In this document: in pieces, positions 23,178 to 31,982 of the stretch
Layout: the number at the start of each line of letters is the position of its first letter
Numbering within the stretch: the first letter of the stretch is position 1
Source of the DNA: Erysipelotrichaceae bacterium
GTDB lineage: Bacteria; Bacillota_I; Bacilli_A; Erysipelotrichales; Erysipelotrichaceae
NCBI GenBank assembly: GCA_017473335.1
Contig: JAFULN010000012.1
Span: forward strand, 1 to 35,929
Direction: 5' to 3'
Length of the DNA: 35,929 nucleotides
Translations under genes and position numbers: made by a program
Notes under the pieces: model-generated
The model's input: only the letters and a program-made list of their open reading frames with translations
Told to the model about the DNA's origin: nothing
Database searches by the model: none

Positions 23178-24623
23178 ATGCGAACTTTTCTTGCGATTGA
23201 TATAGGTGCATCTTCAGGAAGACATATTTTAGGCTATCTTGAAAATAGAAAGCTGATCCTTGAAGAAATCTATCGTTTTGAGAATCTGCAGGTTCATCAA
23301 AATGGACATGACTGCTGGGATATGGCCAATTTATGGCAGGGAATTGTAGATGGACTTAAGATGTGCAAAAGAAAAGGAATTATTCCTGAAACAATTGGAA
23401 TTGATACGTGGGCTGTCGATTATGTGCTTTTGGATGAGAATGATCAAGTGATTGGTGATGTTGTGGCTTACCGAGATAGTCGTACAACAGGCATGAAACA
23501 AAAAGTGAATGAAATCATCAGTGCAGAAGAACTTTATCAAAAGACAGGGATTCAGTATCAGCCATTTAATACGATTTATCAGCTAATGGCCTTAAAACAG
23601 GAATATCCTGAACAATTAGAGCAGGCAAAATCATTTCTGATGATTCCAGAATATTTCAATTATAAACTGACAGGAATTAAACAAAATGAATACACCAATG
23701 CAACCTCAACGAATTTAGTGAATGCTCACACGAAAACGTGGGATGATGATATTCTGAAGAAATTAGGAATTCCGCGAGAGATATTTGGAGAATTGGCAAT
23801 GCCAGGACATTTGTTAGGAAACTTTACAGAAGAAATCCAAAAAGAAGTAGGGTTTAATGCCGAGGTGATGCTTCCGGCAACACACGATACAGGTTCTGCA
23901 TTTCTGGCTATTCCTGCTAAAGATGACAATGCAGTGTATATTTCCAGTGGTACATGGAGCTTGCTGGGAGTAGAGAATCAGGAAGCAATCACAACGATGG
24001 AAAGCATGACACAGAACTTTACTAATGAGGGCGGTGCCTGGTACAGATATCGTTATCTGAAAAATATCATGGGATTATGGATGATTCAGTCGATTCGAAG
24101 AGAGCTGAATGGAATTGACTATATTCAAAATAAGCAGCATCGTACAGAATCTTCAAAGAAATGGAGCTTTCCAGAACTGATTGAAGAAGCCAGAAAACAT
24201 GAAGATTTTCCATCTGTCGTGGATGTCAACAAAGATTGTTTTCTGGCGCCAGAAAGCATGATTAAAGCGATTCAGGATGAATGCGAACGTACACATCAGC
24301 CTGTACCACATCAAATAGGTGAACTGATGCAGTGTGTATATACGAGTTTGGCACTGTGTTACAAAGATGCGATTCATCACCTGCAAATGCTGACGGGGAA
24401 AACCTTTACCAGTATCAATATTGTGGGGGGTGGATGTCAGGACATGTATCTGAATGAACGTACTTCCAAGGCTGCAGGACTTAATGTATACGCAGGTCCA
24501 ATAGAAGGAACTGCAATTGGAAATCTGATTGTACAGATGATCCAAAAAGAAGAATTAAAAGATTTACAGGATGCACGTGATGTCATTCGTGCTAGTTTTA
24601 ATATAAAGGAGATTAAATCATGA
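23178..24623 (+). CDS. rhaB: Rhamnulokinase
   Basis: Phosphorylates L-rhamnulose to rhamnulose 1-phosphate. The 481-residue FGGY-family kinase has the ATP-binding start AIDIGASSGRHILG, the substrate region GIDTWAVDYVLLD, PATHDTGSAFLA, SSGTWSLLG (RhaB-specific version of the FGGY signature region) and NIVGGGCQD. Strong AAGGAGG precedes the ATG. It is the first gene of the rhaBAD set; its last 4 bp overlap rhaA. The 79-bp gap before it lacks a consensus -35, as expected of an AraC-activated promoter. Confidence 0.95.
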   Translation: MRTFLAIDIGASSGRHILGYLENRKLILEEIYRFENLQVHQNGHDCWDMANLWQGIVDGLKMCKRKGIIPETIGIDTWAVDYVLLDENDQVIGDVVAYRDSRTTGMKQKVNEIISAEELYQKTGIQYQPFNTIYQLMALKQEYPEQLEQAKSFLMIPEYFNYKLTGIKQNEYTNATSTNLVNAHTKTWDDDILKKLGIPREIFGELAMPGHLLGNFTEEIQKEVGFNAEVMLPATHDTGSAFLAIPAKDDNAVYISSGTWSLLGVENQEAITTMESMTQNFTNEGGAWYRYRYLKNIMGLWMIQSIRRELNGIDYIQNKQHRTESSKKWSFPELIEEARKHEDFPSVVDVNKDCFLAPESMIKAIQDECERTHQPVPHQIGELMQCVYTSLALCYKDAIHHLQMLTGKTFTSINIVGGGCQDMYLNERTSKAAGLNVYAGPIEGTAIGNLIVQMIQKEELKDLQDARDVIRASFNIKEIKS

Positions 24624-25852
24624 GTTATACTGAGGCAAAACAAAGATATGAAGCACTAGGAATCAACACAGAAGAAGCATTAAATAAAATGAAAGAAGTC
24701 AATGTTTCTGTCCATTGCTGGCAAGGGGATGATGTACAGGGGTTTGACTCAAAAGAAGCATTGTCTGGAGGTATTCAGGCAACTGGCAACTATCCAGGCA
24801 AGGCATCTACGCCACAACAGCTGATGCAGGATATTGACAAGGCTTTTAGCTTAATTCCAGGCAAGAAGAAACTGAATCTTCATGCTAGCTATGCAATTTT
24901 TGAAGATGAATTTGTAGATAGAGACAAGATTGAACCAAAACATTTTAAGAAGTGGGTCGATTTCGCAAAGGAAAGAGGATTGGGCATTGATTTTAATCCT
25001 ACATTGTTTTCGCATGCTATGGTCAAAGATAATCTGACATTGTCTTCACCTGATGAGACAGTTAGAAAATTCTGGATTGATCATGTGAAACAGTGTATTA
25101 AAATCTCAGAATACTTTGCGAATGAAACAGGTGAAGTTTGTGTCATGAATATCTGGATTCCAGATGGATACAAAGATATCCCTGCAGATCGTTTGGGACC
25201 AAGAATGCGTTTTAAAGAATCACTGGATGAAATCTTATCGATGCCTTATGATAAGACAAAAGTTTATGTAACTTTGGAGTCTAAGGTGTTTGGAATTGGT
25301 CTTGAATCCTATACAGTAGGTTCTGCAGAGTTCTGTTTGAGTTATTCTACAAAAAATGGTATTACACCATTGATGGACAATGGGCATTATCATCCAACAG
25401 AAGTAGTATCAGATAAAATGTCTGCATTATTGTGCTTCAATGAAAAGGTTGCCTTGCATGTGACTCGAGGTGTACGCTGGGATTCTGACCATGTTGTGTT
25501 ATATGACGATGAGACAAAGGAAATCATGAAGGAAATCATTGCACATGATGCACTGGATCGAGTCTTTATCGCAACAGATTATTTTGATGCATCTATTAAT
25601 CGTATTTCTGCATGGGTTACGGGTGTAAGGAATGTGAAGAAAGCAATCTTAACTGCACTTTTAACTCCACATGCAGAAATGAAGAAACTTCAAAATGAAA
25701 ATCGTTTGACAGAATTGATGCTGATGCAGGAAGAACTCAAGATGATGCCAGTTGGAGAAGTATGGGAAGAATACTTAAAAAGGGAAGAAGTTGAAATTAA
25801 TCCTACAAAGGCAATTCTGGACTATGAAAAGAAAGTGCTGGTGAACAGATAA
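24620..25852 (+). CDS. rhaA: L-rhamnose isomerase
   Basis: Converts L-rhamnose to L-rhamnulose with a divalent metal. The 410-residue protein fits the RhaA family in length and motifs: VSVHCWQGDDVQGF near residue 30, GNYPGKA, LNLHASYAIFED, IDFNPTLFSH, MNIWIPDGYKD, LESKVFGIGLESYTVGS and LMDNGHYHPTEVVSDK, where the family metal-binding Glu, Asp and His residues occur. ATGA overlap with rhaB and a 1-bp overlap with rhaD make it a tightly coupled operon gene. Confidence 0.96.
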   Translation: MSYTEAKQRYEALGINTEEALNKMKEVNVSVHCWQGDDVQGFDSKEALSGGIQATGNYPGKASTPQQLMQDIDKAFSLIPGKKKLNLHASYAIFEDEFVDRDKIEPKHFKKWVDFAKERGLGIDFNPTLFSHAMVKDNLTLSSPDETVRKFWIDHVKQCIKISEYFANETGEVCVMNIWIPDGYKDIPADRLGPRMRFKESLDEILSMPYDKTKVYVTLESKVFGIGLESYTVGSAEFCLSYSTKNGITPLMDNGHYHPTEVVSDKMSALLCFNEKVALHVTRGVRWDSDHVVLYDDETKEIMKEIIAHDALDRVFIATDYFDASINRISAWVTGVRNVKKAILTALLTPHAEMKKLQNENRLTELMLMQEELKMMPVGEVWEEYLKREEVEINPTKAILDYEKKVLVNR

Positions 25853-26667
25853 TGAAAGACATGATGAGTGCTCCATTTTTAAATCAGATGATGGATACAT
25901 GTGCAAACATGTATCGTTTAGGATGGGATGAAAGAAATGGCGGTAATATTTCACTGCTTCTAGATGAGAAGGAAGTAGAAGAATATCTGGATAAACAGAA
26001 TGTACTGCGTTTAATTCCACTGGGATTTGATGCAAAAGATTTGTCAGGTAAATACTTTTTAGTAACAGGAACAGGAAAGTATTTTAAAAATGTAAAGGCA
26101 GACCCAGAAACGAATTTAGGATTAATTCGTATTTCTGAAGATGGACAACATGCAGAACTGATGTGGGGTTACAAAGATGGAGGACGTTTTACTTCTGAGC
26201 TTCCTGCACATCTGAAAAGTCATATGGCACGTTTAAAAGTGGATCCAAATCATCATGTTGTGATGCATTCACACCCTACATATACACTGGCAATGAATTA
26301 TGTTCACGTTTTAGATGAACGTGAACTGACACGTACACTCTGGCAGATGTGTACAGAATGCATTGTCGTATTCCCTGATGGTGTGGGTGTGCTTCCTTGG
26401 ATGTTGTGTGGTACTAATGAAATTGGTGATGCAACTGCAAAAAAGATGGAACAGTACCGTCTGGTTGTCTGGGGAATGCATGGCATCTATGGTGCTGGCA
26501 AAGACTTGGATGAAACATTTGGTCTGATTGAAACTGTGGAAAAAGCTGCACAGATTTATATGTTGACAGCACATCTTCCAAGAGTAAATACAATTGAAGA
26601 TCCTCAGTTAAAAGAACTGGCTGAATTCTTTAAAGTAGATTATCGTAAAGATTTCTTGAATATCTAA
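25852..26667 (+). CDS. rhaD: Rhamnulose-1-phosphate aldolase
   Basis: Cleaves rhamnulose 1-phosphate to DHAP and L-lactaldehyde. The 271-residue class II aldolase has GWDERNGGNISLLL near the N terminus, VTGTGKYFKN, and the zinc-site HSHPTYT (from VVMHSHPTYTLAMNY), with the third histidine in WGMHGIYGAG. Length matches the family. It ends the operon and is followed by a terminator. No lactaldehyde reductase, mutarotase or rhamnose transporter follows. Confidence 0.96.
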   Translation: MKDMMSAPFLNQMMDTCANMYRLGWDERNGGNISLLLDEKEVEEYLDKQNVLRLIPLGFDAKDLSGKYFLVTGTGKYFKNVKADPETNLGLIRISEDGQHAELMWGYKDGGRFTSELPAHLKSHMARLKVDPNHHVVMHSHPTYTLAMNYVHVLDERELTRTLWQMCTECIVVFPDGVGVLPWMLCGTNEIGDATAKKMEQYRLVVWGMHGIYGAGKDLDETFGLIETVEKAAQIYMLTAHLPRVNTIEDPQLKELAEFFKVDYRKDFLNI

Positions 26668-26697
26668 AATGACTGCGTTCATTGAACGCAGTTTTCT
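26668..26697 (+). terminator. Terminator after rhaD
   Basis: ACTGCGTTC-ATT-GAACGCAGT (26672-26692) followed by TTTCTT. Confidence 0.85.
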
Positions 26698-26725
26698 TAA
26701 CTTGTTAGGAAGTACGATGTATAAT
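26697..26725 (+). promoter_or_regulatory. Promoter of the methyltransferase-GH3 unit
   Basis: TTAACT (26697-26702), a 17-nt spacer and a perfect TATAAT (26720-26725), directly after the rhaD terminator. Confidence 0.6.
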
Positions 26726-26754
26726 AATAGTAATTAGAATAAGGTAGTGTCATT

Positions 26755-27534
26755 ATGAACAACATAAATAAAACTTTATATATACCACTTTATGGTAAAG
26801 CTTATGTAAGTAAAAAAGGAATCATTCTTCATGATTCTAAGGCAGAAGAAATTTGGTCAAAAGAAGGGTTTCATTTGAAAGGGAAATCATCTTCCAAGTG
26901 GCTAGCTTACTCTATGGGGATGCGCTCTAGAGTGTTTGACAGATGGCTAAGCAATCAGTTGGAAAAGAAAAAAGATGCCGTTGTGCTGCATCTAGGATGT
27001 GGTATGGATAGTCGTTGTGCACGTGTTGTCTGTCACAATGAATGGTTTGATGTAGATTTTCCTTCAGTGATTGAAGAAAGAAAACGTTATTATTCACCAA
27101 CAGAGCGTTATCACATGATTGCATCAGATATACGTGATTCACAGTGGCTCAATTCAACTTCAAAGAAATCTGCAGTGATTATCATGGAAGGTATCAGTAT
27201 GTATCTAAGTCCAGATGAATTAAAGAAATTGTTGAAAAAGTTAGATGAACACTTTGAGGAGATTGCGCTTTTGATGGATTATTATACAGTGATAGCAGCC
27301 AAAGCTTCTAAGTATAAAAATCCAATCAATGATGTTGGAGTAACACAGGTGTACGGACTAGATAATCCAAAAGAATTATTGAAAGAAACATCAATATCCT
27401 ATTGTGGTGAAGTGCTGATGACACCAGATGATTTAATAAATCAGCTTTCTGGTATGGAAAAAACAATATTTAGAAATCTCTATGCCGGAAATATTGCAAG
27501 AAAAATGTATCGCATGGTTGAGTTTGAAAAATAG
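26755..27534 (+). CDS. Class I SAM methyltransferase, LCM/TcmP family
   Basis: The 259-residue protein belongs to the leucine carboxyl methyltransferase/TcmP-like O-methyltransferase group. The SAM-binding motif VVLHLGCGMDSRCARV is at about 80-95, an acidic strand end WFDVDFPSVIEERKRYY follows, then ASDIRD and the MEGISMYL block typical of this group. The methyl acceptor in such gut homologues is unknown, probably a small molecule or a carboxyl group. The gene is 10 bp from the GH3 start, so the two are co-transcribed, an uncommon pairing. Confidence 0.85.
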   Translation: MNNINKTLYIPLYGKAYVSKKGIILHDSKAEEIWSKEGFHLKGKSSSKWLAYSMGMRSRVFDRWLSNQLEKKKDAVVLHLGCGMDSRCARVVCHNEWFDVDFPSVIEERKRYYSPTERYHMIASDIRDSQWLNSTSKKSAVIIMEGISMYLSPDELKKLLKKLDEHFEEIALLMDYYTVIAAKASKYKNPINDVGVTQVYGLDNPKELLKETSISYCGEVLMTPDDLINQLSGMEKTIFRNLYAGNIARKMYRMVEFEK

Positions 27535-27544
27535 GAGAAGCATC

Positions 27545-29875
27545 ATGAATATACAAGAAATCATTTCAAAGATGACACTTGAAGAGAAAATTCGTTTCTG
27601 TACAGGGGAAGACTGCTGGAGAACAAAAGAACTCTCTGATTTAGGTGTACCTTCTATCATGATGTCGGATGGTCCTCATGGACTGCGCTGTCAGGTAGGA
27701 AAAGCAGATATGCTGGGAATCAACAATTCACTTCCTGCAACCTGTTTTCCAACTGCTCTGACTGCTGCACAAACATGGAATCCTGAACTGATTTCAAAAG
27801 AGGGGAAAGCTATTGCAGAAGAAGCGATACATGCAGGGGTATCTATTGTATTAGGTCCTGGATGCAACATTAAACGTAATCCATTGTGTGGTCGTAACTT
27901 TGAATATTTTTCAGAAGATCCTTATGTATCCGGCAAGATGGCTTCAGCGTGGATCCAAGGCCTTCAATCAACTGGGGTTTTGGCATCATTAAAGCACTTT
28001 GCGCTCAACAATCAGGAAACGAAACGTCAAAATGGAAACAGTCTTGTGGATGAGCGTACAATGCATGAAATTTACTTAAAGCCATTTGAAATCGCAGTCA
28101 AAGAAGCTCATCCAGGTACTGTGATGTGCTGTTACAACAAGGTCAATGGGATTCATGGTTCAGATCATAAAGAATTACTGAGTGATATCTTAAGAACTCA
28201 GTGGGGTTTTGATGGTCTGGTTGTGACTGACTGGGGGGCAATGAATGATCGTATTAAGGCCTTTCAGGCAGGCTGTGATTTGAATATGCCAGGAGCGAAT
28301 CGATATATGGAAAAAGCTCTGTTAAAGGCAGTACAGTCAGGACAGCTGAATGAAAAAGAGATTGATCGAAGTGTAGAAAGACTATTAAAGCTGATTGATA
28401 AGTGTCAGATTCACAAAGAAGTGAATACAGATTTTGATGAACACCATAATCTTTCAAGACACATTGCAGAAGAAGGTGCTGTGTTATTAAAAAATACAGA
28501 CCATTTACTTCCATTACAGAATGAAGATGTTTGTTTGATTGGATATATGGCACAAGATCTGCGCTATCAGGGAACAGGAAGTTCACATATCAATCCTACT
28601 CATTTAAAACAGTTGACAGAGGTATGGGATGTTCCGTATGTATCTTGCTGCGATAAAGAAGGCAATGTGACAGAAACATCGCTGAAAGAAGCAGAGAATC
28701 TTGCAAAGAATCATCAAATTGCCATCGTTGTTGCAGGACTTCCGGAATTGTACGAATCAGAAGGCTTTGACCGTGATCATATGTGTATGCCAGAAGGTCA
28801 CAATCAAATGATAGAAACTGTCACAAAGGTGAATCCAAATACTGTGGTGTTACTACTGGGTGGAAGTGCCATGGAGGTACCGTGGATTGAATCTGTTAAA
28901 TCTGTATTGTATATGGCTCTTCCTGGTCAAGCAGGTGCAGAGGCAATTGTATCGTTATTGAAAGGCAAGAATAATCCATCTGGCAAACTTACTGAAACTT
29001 GGCCAATGAGTTACCAGGATGTCATCTGTAAAGACACATTTGGTCAGAAAAACACAGAGTATCGTGAAGGAATTTATGTTGGATACCGTTATTATGATAA
29101 GGCTCAAACTGCAGTTCGTTTTCCATTTGGCTATGGTCTTTCTTATACATCCTTTGCCTATGATGATATGCAGATAGAGGGAAATAAAGTTAAAGTTCAG
29201 ATTACTAACACAGGTTCCATGAAAGGATCAGAAGTTGTACAGTTGTATGTTTCATCCCATCATGGACTGCGTCCAGTGAAAGAATTAAAGCGTTTTAAAA
29301 AGATTGAGTTAGAGCCTAAAGAATCTAAATCAGTAGAATTTGAACTGAATCAAGATTGTTTTGAAGTCTGGGATAAAGGATGGAAAGTCATACAAGGCAA
29401 TTATGAAATACAGATAGGATCTTCATCACAACAGATTCACTGTACAAAGCCACTTCAGGTAGATGGAATTGAATCTGTATCTTATGATTCTTTAAAAGGT
29501 ACCTGGTATGAAACATTGGAAGGATCTCCTTCAAGAAATGAATGGGAACAACTGATGGGACATCCTGTACCTGTAGAGAAGGAAGCAGTACAGGGAGAGT
29601 TCACATGGGATAATACAGTGTTAGAAATGAAAGAACATTCCGGTATAATGAAATTCTTTGTAAAGATTGTAGAATTGTTTATTTCTAAACAATTTGGATG
29701 GAAGAAAGACATGACAAATCCAACTTATCGTATGATGATCACAAGTGCACTGGATTGCCCAATTCGTGCTATGGTCATCAATGTAGGGAATATAATGTCA
29801 GATAATATGGCAGAGGGATTGATTATGATGGCAAATGGTCATTTCTTTAAAGGGCTGTTTAACATATTTAAGTAA
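27545..29875 (+). CDS. Glycoside hydrolase family 3, beta-glucosidase type
   Basis: The 776-residue enzyme has the GH3 TIM-barrel domain (KHFALNNQETKR; nucleophile D229 in VVTDWGAM), the alpha/beta sandwich domain (EGAVLLKNTDHLLPL, LLGGSAMEVPWI, GQAGAEAI) and a fibronectin III-like domain (GYGLSYTSFAYDDM, GSEVVQLYV). An extra C-terminal part (about 645-776) follows, seen in gut Firmicute GH3 enzymes. No signal peptide is present, so it is cytosolic. Substrate may be beta-glucosides or related glycosides. The ATG at 27545 follows ATAGGAG; the in-frame extension back to 27482 lies inside the methyltransferase gene. Confidence 0.92.
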   Translation: MNIQEIISKMTLEEKIRFCTGEDCWRTKELSDLGVPSIMMSDGPHGLRCQVGKADMLGINNSLPATCFPTALTAAQTWNPELISKEGKAIAEEAIHAGVSIVLGPGCNIKRNPLCGRNFEYFSEDPYVSGKMASAWIQGLQSTGVLASLKHFALNNQETKRQNGNSLVDERTMHEIYLKPFEIAVKEAHPGTVMCCYNKVNGIHGSDHKELLSDILRTQWGFDGLVVTDWGAMNDRIKAFQAGCDLNMPGANRYMEKALLKAVQSGQLNEKEIDRSVERLLKLIDKCQIHKEVNTDFDEHHNLSRHIAEEGAVLLKNTDHLLPLQNEDVCLIGYMAQDLRYQGTGSSHINPTHLKQLTEVWDVPYVSCCDKEGNVTETSLKEAENLAKNHQIAIVVAGLPELYESEGFDRDHMCMPEGHNQMIETVTKVNPNTVVLLLGGSAMEVPWIESVKSVLYMALPGQAGAEAIVSLLKGKNNPSGKLTETWPMSYQDVICKDTFGQKNTEYREGIYVGYRYYDKAQTAVRFPFGYGLSYTSFAYDDMQIEGNKVKVQITNTGSMKGSEVVQLYVSSHHGLRPVKELKRFKKIELEPKESKSVEFELNQDCFEVWDKGWKVIQGNYEIQIGSSSQQIHCTKPLQVDGIESVSYDSLKGTWYETLEGSPSRNEWEQLMGHPVPVEKEAVQGEFTWDNTVLEMKEHSGIMKFFVKIVELFISKQFGWKKDMTNPTYRMMITSALDCPIRAMVINVGNIMSDNMAEGLIMMANGHFFKGLFNIFK

Positions 29876-29897
29876 TATTTCCTTGGAAATATAAATG

Positions 29898-29926
29898 AAG
29901 AATCAGAGGTTTCTCTGATTCTTTCT
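29898..29926 (+). terminator. Terminator after the GH3 gene
   Basis: AAGAATCAGAG-GTTT-CTCTGATTCTT followed by TCT. Confidence 0.8.
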
Positions 29927-29934
29927 ATATAATG

Positions 29935-29959
29935 AAAAGGTCATCTTTATGATGACCTT
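29935..29959 (-). terminator. Terminator of the MATE gene
   Basis: On the minus strand AAGGTCATC (29959-29951) and GATGACCTT (29945-29937) pair, followed by TTC. The MATE stop codon lies in the loop. Confidence 0.75.
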
Positions 29960-31335
29960 GTATGTAGTGGATTCCATTTTCCTGTGATATGACAATAAAC
30001 AAACATGACAAACAGGAATAGATTATGGGCAATCATGCATGCCCATGCAGAAATGAGCCCCATATGAAAGAATGTGATGCAGATATAAGTGCAGACGATG
30101 CGAATAAGCCACATGCCTACAATATTATAAAAGAAAGGTTCTTTGGTTTTACCAACACCCTGCATGAATCCTTCAATAATAATGGAGTATCCATAGAATG
30201 GTTCAGATACTGCAACCATGCGCAAAACAGTACTTCCAAGATGAATGACATCCTGACTTGTAGAGAAGATAGACATCAAAGAAGGTGCCAGGACAAATAG
30301 GGCAGCTCCAGAAAGTGTCATAAGTGCAATTTCAATAGGAATAAACATTTGCGCAAGACTGTTCATTTTTTCGTTGTCTTTTGCGCCATAAGCGTTGCCT
30401 GCCAGTGTTGCAGCAGCGCTTTGCATGCCATATCCTGGAATGTAGAAGGCAGATTCAACCGTGTTGGCAATAGTATGTGCAGCAGTTGCGACTTCACCAA
30501 TCGAATTGATCATTGCGGCAAACACAACATAACCCAGTGATGTTCCAAAACGCTGCAGCATATTAGGGAACGCTACTTTCAGGCAAGGACGAAGAATGGT
30601 CATGTCTGGCTTTAAGGAATAGCCTTTAAATGTAACAAGTGGATGTCGATAGACTGAAATTGTAATGAGTATGCCACCGACAGTAAATGCGGTTGCACTG
30701 GCAATCGCTGCACCAGCGACTCCCCATCCTGTTCCAAAGACAGTAAAGGTCATGTTGAACAAAGTGACTTCTCGAGTTGGGTAAATGAACAGAAAGTTTA
30801 AGACAACATTGAGAAGGTTCATTAGAACACCTAGTTTCATCGGTGTTTTTGTATCTCCGGCAGCTCTAAGTACCGTGCCAAATATCATACTGGCAGTTCG
30901 TGGCAGCATAGGAGCATATAAAATAAAGAAATAAAGCGCGGATATAGACTGAATATCTGGGTCGACCTGCATCCATACAGGGACATAAGGACTTAATCCA
31001 GTAGTAATAACAGTTAAACAAGTTCCCATCACTAAAACACATAAGAGTGCCTGGGCAGATGCTTTTTTTGCGGCTTCTTTGTCTTGTGCTCCAAAAGCTT
31101 TGGCAATATATGCCAGAAAACCAATGCCTAGAGCCATGACTGTTGAGCTAACAAGCCAGTTGACTGTAGAGGTTGCGCCGACTGCAGCGGTTGCCTGTGT
31201 TCCCAGTGTTCCAACCATAGCAGTATCAATATATTGAACTGCTGTCTGCATGGGTTGTTCCAGCATGGTAGGCCACGCTAAAGACCAAATCAGCAGTATC
31301 ATTTCTTTGTTGTAGTTTTTAAAGAATTTCTTCAT
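29947..31335 (-). CDS. MATE family multidrug efflux transporter
   Basis: The 462-residue protein has about 12 membrane helices in two homologous halves. Family motifs include SLAWPTMLEQPMQTAVQYIDTAMVGTLG in helix 1, VGATSTVNWL, LGIGFLAYIAKAFGAQDKEAA, and the second-half equivalent FPNMLQRFGTSLGYVVFAAM with GNAYGAKDNEKM. It exports cationic or other drugs with Na+ or H+ (family knowledge). AGAGGT precedes its ATG. An XRE regulator lies directly upstream on the same strand and may control it. Confidence 0.92.
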   Translation of the reverse strand: MKKFFKNYNKEMILLIWSLAWPTMLEQPMQTAVQYIDTAMVGTLGTQATAAVGATSTVNWLVSSTVMALGIGFLAYIAKAFGAQDKEAAKKASAQALLCVLVMGTCLTVITTGLSPYVPVWMQVDPDIQSISALYFFILYAPMLPRTASMIFGTVLRAAGDTKTPMKLGVLMNLLNVVLNFLFIYPTREVTLFNMTFTVFGTGWGVAGAAIASATAFTVGGILITISVYRHPLVTFKGYSLKPDMTILRPCLKVAFPNMLQRFGTSLGYVVFAAMINSIGEVATAAHTIANTVESAFYIPGYGMQSAAATLAGNAYGAKDNEKMNSLAQMFIPIEIALMTLSGAALFVLAPSLMSIFSTSQDVIHLGSTVLRMVAVSEPFYGYSIIIEGFMQGVGKTKEPFFYNIVGMWLIRIVCTYICITFFHMGLISAWACMIAHNLFLFVMFVYCHITGKWNPLHTRSS

Positions 31336-31394
31336 GTTTTAACCTCTTAACACAAAGATAAGTGTATCAAAGAAAACTCTGAAATAAAAGCACA

Positions 31395-31421
31395 AAAAGA
31401 AAATCAGTCTTTCGACTGATT
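31395..31421 (-). terminator. Terminator of the XRE regulator gene
   Basis: Minus strand AATCAGTC (31421-31414), loop GAAA, GACTGATT (31409-31402), then TTCTTTTTG. It would partly separate the regulator from the MATE gene. Confidence 0.8.
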
Positions 31422-31446
31422 CAGCTAATCAATAATGTGATTTGTT

Positions 31447-31887
31447 TTAACGATTATCTTTTAGTTTGCGATACAAAGCCATGTGTCTGCATGCCAGTAC
31501 AATGCCTAATAGAATGTTGATATAAATCAATGGATGTACATTTGGATTGATAAGTGCACTCAGCATATAACAGATAGATGCAAAGGTCCATAGTATACCT
31601 GCAATCAGATGTGTTTTGGCGTCTTTTTCATTCTTTTGTTTGATGCTTTGATGTGTCTCTTTTAGTTTTGGAAGATCATCATCACTTTCATATTCATCAT
31701 GTAGAAGATAATCAATGGATACACCAAATAAACTGCTTAACTTTAAAAGATTAGGTGCATCAGGCAAAGTGGAACCTAGTTCCCATCTTGAAATAGCCTG
31801 ACGCGAGATTTCCAGTTCATTGGCTAGCTGTTCCTGAGATAGACCTTTCTTTTTTCTCAACATAACTAGTTTCTCTTCAAACTTCAT
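31447..31887 (-). CDS. XRE family regulator with C-terminal membrane segments
   Basis: The 146-residue protein has an HTH_3 domain at about 3-60 (LRKKKGLSQEQLANELEISRQAISRWE, GSTLPDAPNLLKLSSLFGVSIDYLL). A charged linker and two hydrophobic segments near the C terminus follow (LIAGILWTFASICYMLSAL; LIYINILLGIVLAC), so it is probably membrane-tethered. The ATG at 31887 follows CAGGAGG; the in-frame extension to 31944 overlaps the promoter. Direct repeats near the promoter may be its operator. The ligand or signal is unknown. Confidence 0.85.
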   Translation of the reverse strand: MKFEEKLVMLRKKKGLSQEQLANELEISRQAISRWELGSTLPDAPNLLKLSSLFGVSIDYLLHDEYESDDDLPKLKETHQSIKQKNEKDAKTHLIAGILWTFASICYMLSALINPNVHPLIYINILLGIVLACRHMALYRKLKDNR

Positions 31888-31915
31888 GGCATTTTCCTCC
31901 TGATTTACTGATTCC

Positions 31916-31944
31916 ATTGTAGGAAAAATAACTGATTTCCACAA
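31916..31944 (-). promoter_or_regulatory. Promoter of the XRE regulator gene
   Basis: Minus strand TTGTGG (31944-31939), 17-nt spacer, TACAAT (31921-31916). Confidence 0.6.
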
Positions 31945-31970
31945 CCACGCACATGAACCATTTCCGCAAC
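31935..31970 (-). repeat. Direct repeats GTTG(C/T)GGAAAT overlapping the XRE promoter
   Basis: GTTGTGGAAAT (31945-31935) and GTTGCGGAAAT (31970-31960) differ at one base and are 25 bp apart. The promoter-proximal copy covers the -35 element. This is a plausible operator pair. Confidence 0.45.
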
Positions 31971-31982
31971 TGAATGTAACAT

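Noticed and set aside
24153-24545. 130-codon minus-strand frame opposite rhaB
   Set aside because: Antisense shadow of a clear kinase gene, His/Cys/Phe-rich composition typical of such shadows.
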